Part shown: positions 60,831 to 64,000 of the stretch, in pieces | Layout: each line of letters starts with the position of its first letter | Position numbering within the stretch: the first letter of the stretch is position 1 | Assembly (NCBI GenBank): GCA_038087015.1 | Contig: JASBNA010000002.1 | Location: 1,426,001-1,490,000 of the forward strand | Reading direction: 5' to 3' | DNA: 64,000 nucleotides | From: Cerrena zonata | Lineage: Eukaryota; Basidiomycota; Agaricomycetes; Polyporales; Cerrenaceae | Notes under the pieces: model-generated | Seen by the model: only the letters and a program-made list of their open reading frames with translations | What the model was told of the DNA's origin: nothing | The model's database searches: none | Made by a program: the position numbers and the translations under genes

Positions 60831-61496
60831 CTATAGATTAGAGGCAGAGGAATCTTCTTTGCCCACGACCTCATCTAGGAATTTGTTGGAATATCGAACA
60901 CACTGGCGATAGCATTGTTCGAAGCCGCTCTGATGTAAATCATTTCCTGTTGAGATGATGAATGGGAAGCGGTCGAGAAGTCAGACTTACAATCCCTCCA
61001 TAGTAAGGATCCCCAATCGGTCTGTTATCATCGAACGAGCCAAACAACTTGACAGTAGCAGTTGCGTTACGAGGCTTCATGTTATTGAGATTACGAAGAT
61101 TGGCCTCATCCGAGGCGAGGATGTAGTCGAATTTACGGAAGTCCTCCTGGGTGACTTGACGCGCTTCATGATTAATGGCCACATTGTACTAGTTTATAGG
61201 AGAAGTATCATTCTGTAAGGATCGTTTCTTGAGTAGTATGCAAGTGACTGACTTTACGACAAGTTGCTACTGTCCTAAGAGTGACAATGAATTCAGATAT
61301 AGAATTCCATATCACTTAGACTCACGATAACGTACCTCTCGTCGGGTTCTTCTCCCGTATGATATGCTGCGGTTCCAGCAGAGTCGACTTCGAGGTCAAC
61401 ACCTCGTTCTTTGGCTACATGCCTCAGAACGGCTTCTCCCATGGGAGATCGACAGATGTTCCCGAGGCATACAACGAGAGCTGATGGTCTCGACAT
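60831..61496 (-). CDS. low-molecular-weight protein tyrosine phosphatase
   Basis: This is a small cytosolic phosphatase with a Cys-x5-Arg P-loop at the N-terminus: the start at 61496 gives MSRPSALVVCLGNICRSPMG. It is followed by AVLRHVAKERGVDLEVDSAG and TAAYHTGEEPDER. Later exons give VTQEDFRKFDYILASDEANL, LFGSFDDNRPIGDPYYGG (the general-acid Asp-Pro-Tyr-Tyr motif) and FEQCYRQCVRYSNKFLDEVV. Both the nucleophile Cys and the acid Asp are present, so it should be active. The last splice could be at one of two nearby acceptors (GNDLHQSGFE or SGFE). The stop is at 60831. Confidence 0.92.
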
Positions 61497-61781
61497 TACG
61501 ACAAATCTCTTGGGTTAACTTGATATATGTTGAGTATACCCTCCTAAGCACCAGTGCTTGATCAAAGACGTATACGTGCAGGACGCGAAGTTAACGAAGG
61601 TAGGGTCGGTGGGGTCCAGAAGCAAACGCGTCAACCGATGAAGCAATCCTCAAATATATGATCGATCGACCGCCGATCGCGACGCCAGTTGGGACCTGGA
61701 GACGTGGGGTCAACCCGGTAGCCTTAGTAGCACAGTTACTCGCTCTCTTGTTCTTTACAACTAACTACCACCAATTCCAAC

Positions 61782-63015
61782 ATGGCACCTCCACCTATCC
61801 AACTCATGCTTACTACTATCGCGTCCCAGCCGGCTCTGAGACAACGACAAGGTGAATTGATTGACTGTGGTCGGGTTGTATAGGAGCTTAACCATCCGAT
61901 GTATTAGAGTACTTGCTTCGTGTCTTGCAGGTCAAGAAGATCCCGTTCGTCTCTTATGACCTGGCATCGGATGAAGAAGCAAAGAGACTATGGAGAAGAA
62001 AGGCCCCGTTAGGTTTGCTGAGTTCCTTACTGCCCGCAGATATATTCTTACAGCGATACACCAGACAAGCAACAACTCCCAGGTATTCTTGTTGGTGGGA
62101 GGTTCCCTGGAGTACGTAATTCAATTGCTGTATCCTTTCTCAAATCTAACAATCTCTCGATAGACATTCTCTGAATTGTACGTGATACAAGTTATCTCGT
62201 GGTAGGTTATGAACCTAATTGCCGTGTTTGACAGTGAGGAAGCTGTGGAATACAGCGAACTTGATATCTTCCTCCGTCGCAACGAAGAGTGGGATGACGA
62301 TGACGAGACCAAATTGAACCCTCCAGCAATGCCCGTCGGTGTCCCTGGTGCTTACTCTCCTTCCCAAATGCATCCCAAGTATAACCCTCCACCATCTCCC
62401 CATCCTCCGCCTTCTCCCTTGAAGGGAAAGGGTAAGGAAGACAAATCTGGTCTTCTAAATGCCGGAGAACACTTGTCCGAGTTCGGTATACATGATGTCG
62501 AAGTCTCTTCGGATGATCTCAGGGCACTTATCGAGGAGCTCGGACTTGGAGGGGACGATGCTAACGATTTGGCTATGGGACTTGGGTCAGATAGCAAGGC
62601 GACAAAGGCACCCGAACCCGCCAAACCTGTACCAACCGAAGAAGCGAAACCCGAACCAAAGGCTTCCGTTAAGCAAGAAGAACCTGCGGTCGTTCAACCC
62701 AATAAACCAGAAGCGGAGGTGACAAAGGAGGAAGCAAAGGAACAAACGAAAGAGGAATCCAAGGAGGAGGTAAAGGATGAGTCGAAGGAGGAAGTGAAGG
62801 AGACGAAGGAGGAAATAAAGGAGACGAAGGAGGACATAGAGGAAGAATCGAAGGAAGAATCGAAACAGGAAGCGAAGGAAGTTTTGAAGGTGGAAACGAA
62901 GGAAGAAGTAAAGGTGGAAGTAAAGGAAGAAATAAAAGAGGAAACGAAGGACACTGAAGAGGTGAAGGAGGCGGAGAAAGAAGATAAGACGAAAATAGAG
63001 GCACCAGCATCATGA
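61782..63015 (+). CDS. SH3BGR/thioredoxin-fold protein with Lys/Glu-rich tail
   Basis: The start at 61782 (MAPPPIQLMLTTIASQPALR) and four further short exons give EYLLRVLQVKKIPFVSYDLA, AKRLWRRKAPDTPDKQQLPG and ILVGGRFPGTFSEFEEAVEY. This is a glutaredoxin-like SH3BGR fold without a Cys-x2-Cys active site. A Pro-rich linker (PPPSPHPPPSPLKGKGK) follows, then a helical acidic segment (DDLRALIEELGLGGDD). The last 110 or so residues are almost only Lys, Glu, Thr, Val and Asp in KEE/TKEE repeats, predicted as one long charged helix. The tail is unusual for the family; its role is unknown. The introns were placed by frame and GT..AG. Confidence 0.75.
62699..63012 (+). repeat. GAA/GGA-rich imperfect coding repeat
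   Basis: Purine-rich DNA made of imperfect units of the type 'aag gag gaa gta/acg', encoding the Lys/Glu tail of the SH3BGR-like protein. Unit length varies between 6 and 12 codons. Confidence 0.7.
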
Positions 63016-63170
63016 CCTATCTCTAGGTGACATTCTCTCGGACTGGACATTTTGGATATAATCAATATACAGAGCTTACGACCCTTTTAATATGGCGGGG
63101 GACACTGTACCAAGAAAGTTTCAAGAGTATTATTGTGTAAGGATACTGTTACATGAGACTTATCCTTGAA

Positions 63171-64000
63171 TCATTCATCCCCGTCAGATGATTGGGAGAG
63201 ACGGGACCGCCTCCGTCGTAACGGTGAAGGAGCTGACGCCGCAGATGGTATACTAACAATATCATCTTCTGCTTTAAATTCATACTACGGGTCTATTTCA
63301 GCACCATGATACCATGGAAATATAAATCAATTGCTCACCGAATCAAGCCTAGGGGTAGTTGCACTCCGACTCCGTCTTGGTGCCTTTCCTCTGCGCCTTT
63401 CGCTCCATTCAGACTTGATTGGTCTCGACGTGTATCGGTCGTCATCAGACTCCGTTTCGTTACTTTCTCGATGGAAACGCCATTCGATTGCAGGCAGGAG
63501 GCATGTAGCCAAAATAACAAACGATATGAATAGGAATACCCCAGATGATATCATAGCTGTGAAGAGAGGGAAACGAGTGATAATGCCACTGTGACAATTT
63601 CCGTTGACGTTAATAAAGAGCGGAATACAAAAGTGGGTTTGACTAACCGCAATCCTTTGTGCACGACTACACCTCGTAGAAGCGCGGATGAGACACTAAG
63701 CTCTCGACCTTCGCCATTGGCGAGGCTTCTCCAGTGGTCTTGACGACCAAGCTCAATTCGAGCTAGTACGTTATTCGACGTTGAGCGAAATTCCGATAGT
63801 AGGGGTATATCGAGTACGACCACTCCTGGTGATACAAAGGACCTCCACCAGGAATTAGGCATGACGATAGCCTAAATAAATACATCGGAGCCTGTGAAAT
63901 TTGATACAAGACAAAGGCGAAGGGATAGACAATTACAGGTCGTCGGATGGTTGCCAGCGTATTATTTGCCGGGGTGAACAGTGTCAACGTAGACATAAAG
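63171..64000 (-). CDS. seipin, C-terminal part (runs off right edge)
   Basis: Seipin is an ER membrane protein at ER-lipid-droplet contacts, needed for normal droplet assembly. The window holds the lumenal domain from LTLFTPANNTLATIRRPVIV, then YLFRLSSCLIPGG, WWRSFVSPGVVVLDIPLLSE, VLARIELGRQDHWRSLANGE and GRELSVSSALLRGVVVHKGL. The second membrane helix follows (FLFISFVILATCLLPAIEW). A basic/Ser-rich cytosolic tail (WSERRRGKAPRRSRS) continues after a 54-nt intron to SQSSDGDE, with the stop at 63171. The first membrane helix and start codon lie beyond 64000. The gene is tail-to-tail with the SH3BGR-like gene. Confidence 0.88.

Noticed and set aside
62669..63065. Minus-strand Ser/Pro/Leu-rich frames
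   Set aside because: They are the complement of the Lys/Glu repeat of the SH3BGR-like gene and are low complexity only because of it.
1..64000. A biosynthetic gene cluster or a new defence-like system
   Set aside because: The genes belong to unrelated housekeeping pathways, with no core synthase, regulator or transporter grouping and no operon-like layout.

Overview
The window is nuclear DNA of a filamentous basidiomycete, most likely an agaricomycete. Genes are tightly packed on both strands. Most are cut by many short introns of about 45-65 nt with GT..AG ends, and reading frames join cleanly only after these are removed. The gene content is fungal: a NoxA-type NADPH oxidase, Skn1/Kre6-type beta-glucan proteins, Rav1, Ima1, a Kre9/Knh1-like wall protein and fungal N-acetylglutamate synthase. 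I count 28 protein-coding genes. I saw no tRNA, rRNA or CRISPR array.

Layout, left to right: TAF5 (-, cut by the left edge), RecQ helicase (-), a small HNH-like protein (+), a non-coding element with 22-bp terminal inverted repeats, NADPH oxidase (-), Mad2 (-), an RNase III-domain protein (-), Nup155/Nup170 (+), a RING-CH membrane protein (-), a mitochondrial carrier with a frame break (+), Ima1 (-), a SNAPc-subunit-1-like protein (+), a Kre6/Skn1 GH16 protein (+), a Myb/Rap1-like protein (+), Rab GDI (+), Rav1 (-), a fasciclin membrane protein with two frame breaks (+), carnitine/acylcarnitine carrier (+), a Kre9/Knh1-like secreted protein (-), N-acetylglutamate synthase (-), an F-box protein (-), a UBE2O-type E2 (+), a second Myb/Rap1-like protein (-), a second Kre6/Skn1 protein (-), methylmalonate-semialdehyde dehydrogenase (+), LMW protein tyrosine phosphatase (-), an SH3BGR-like protein with a Lys/Glu tail (+) and seipin (-, cut by the right edge).

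Most genes are unrelated housekeeping genes, and I found no operon-like or biosynthetic cluster. Two things stand out. First, the pair Kre6/Skn1 then Myb-like protein occurs twice, in the same internal order but on opposite strands about 23 kb apart, which looks like an old inverted two-gene duplication. The Myb-like family carries three tryptophan-centred modules in both copies. Second, four otherwise well-conserved genes can be read through only by assuming single-nucleotide indels. These are either real lesions or base-calling errors, and gene models built without correcting them will be wrong. Cell-wall and surface functions are over-represented (two Kre6 proteins, a Kre9-like protein, a fasciclin protein), but spacing and orientation give no sign of co-regulation.
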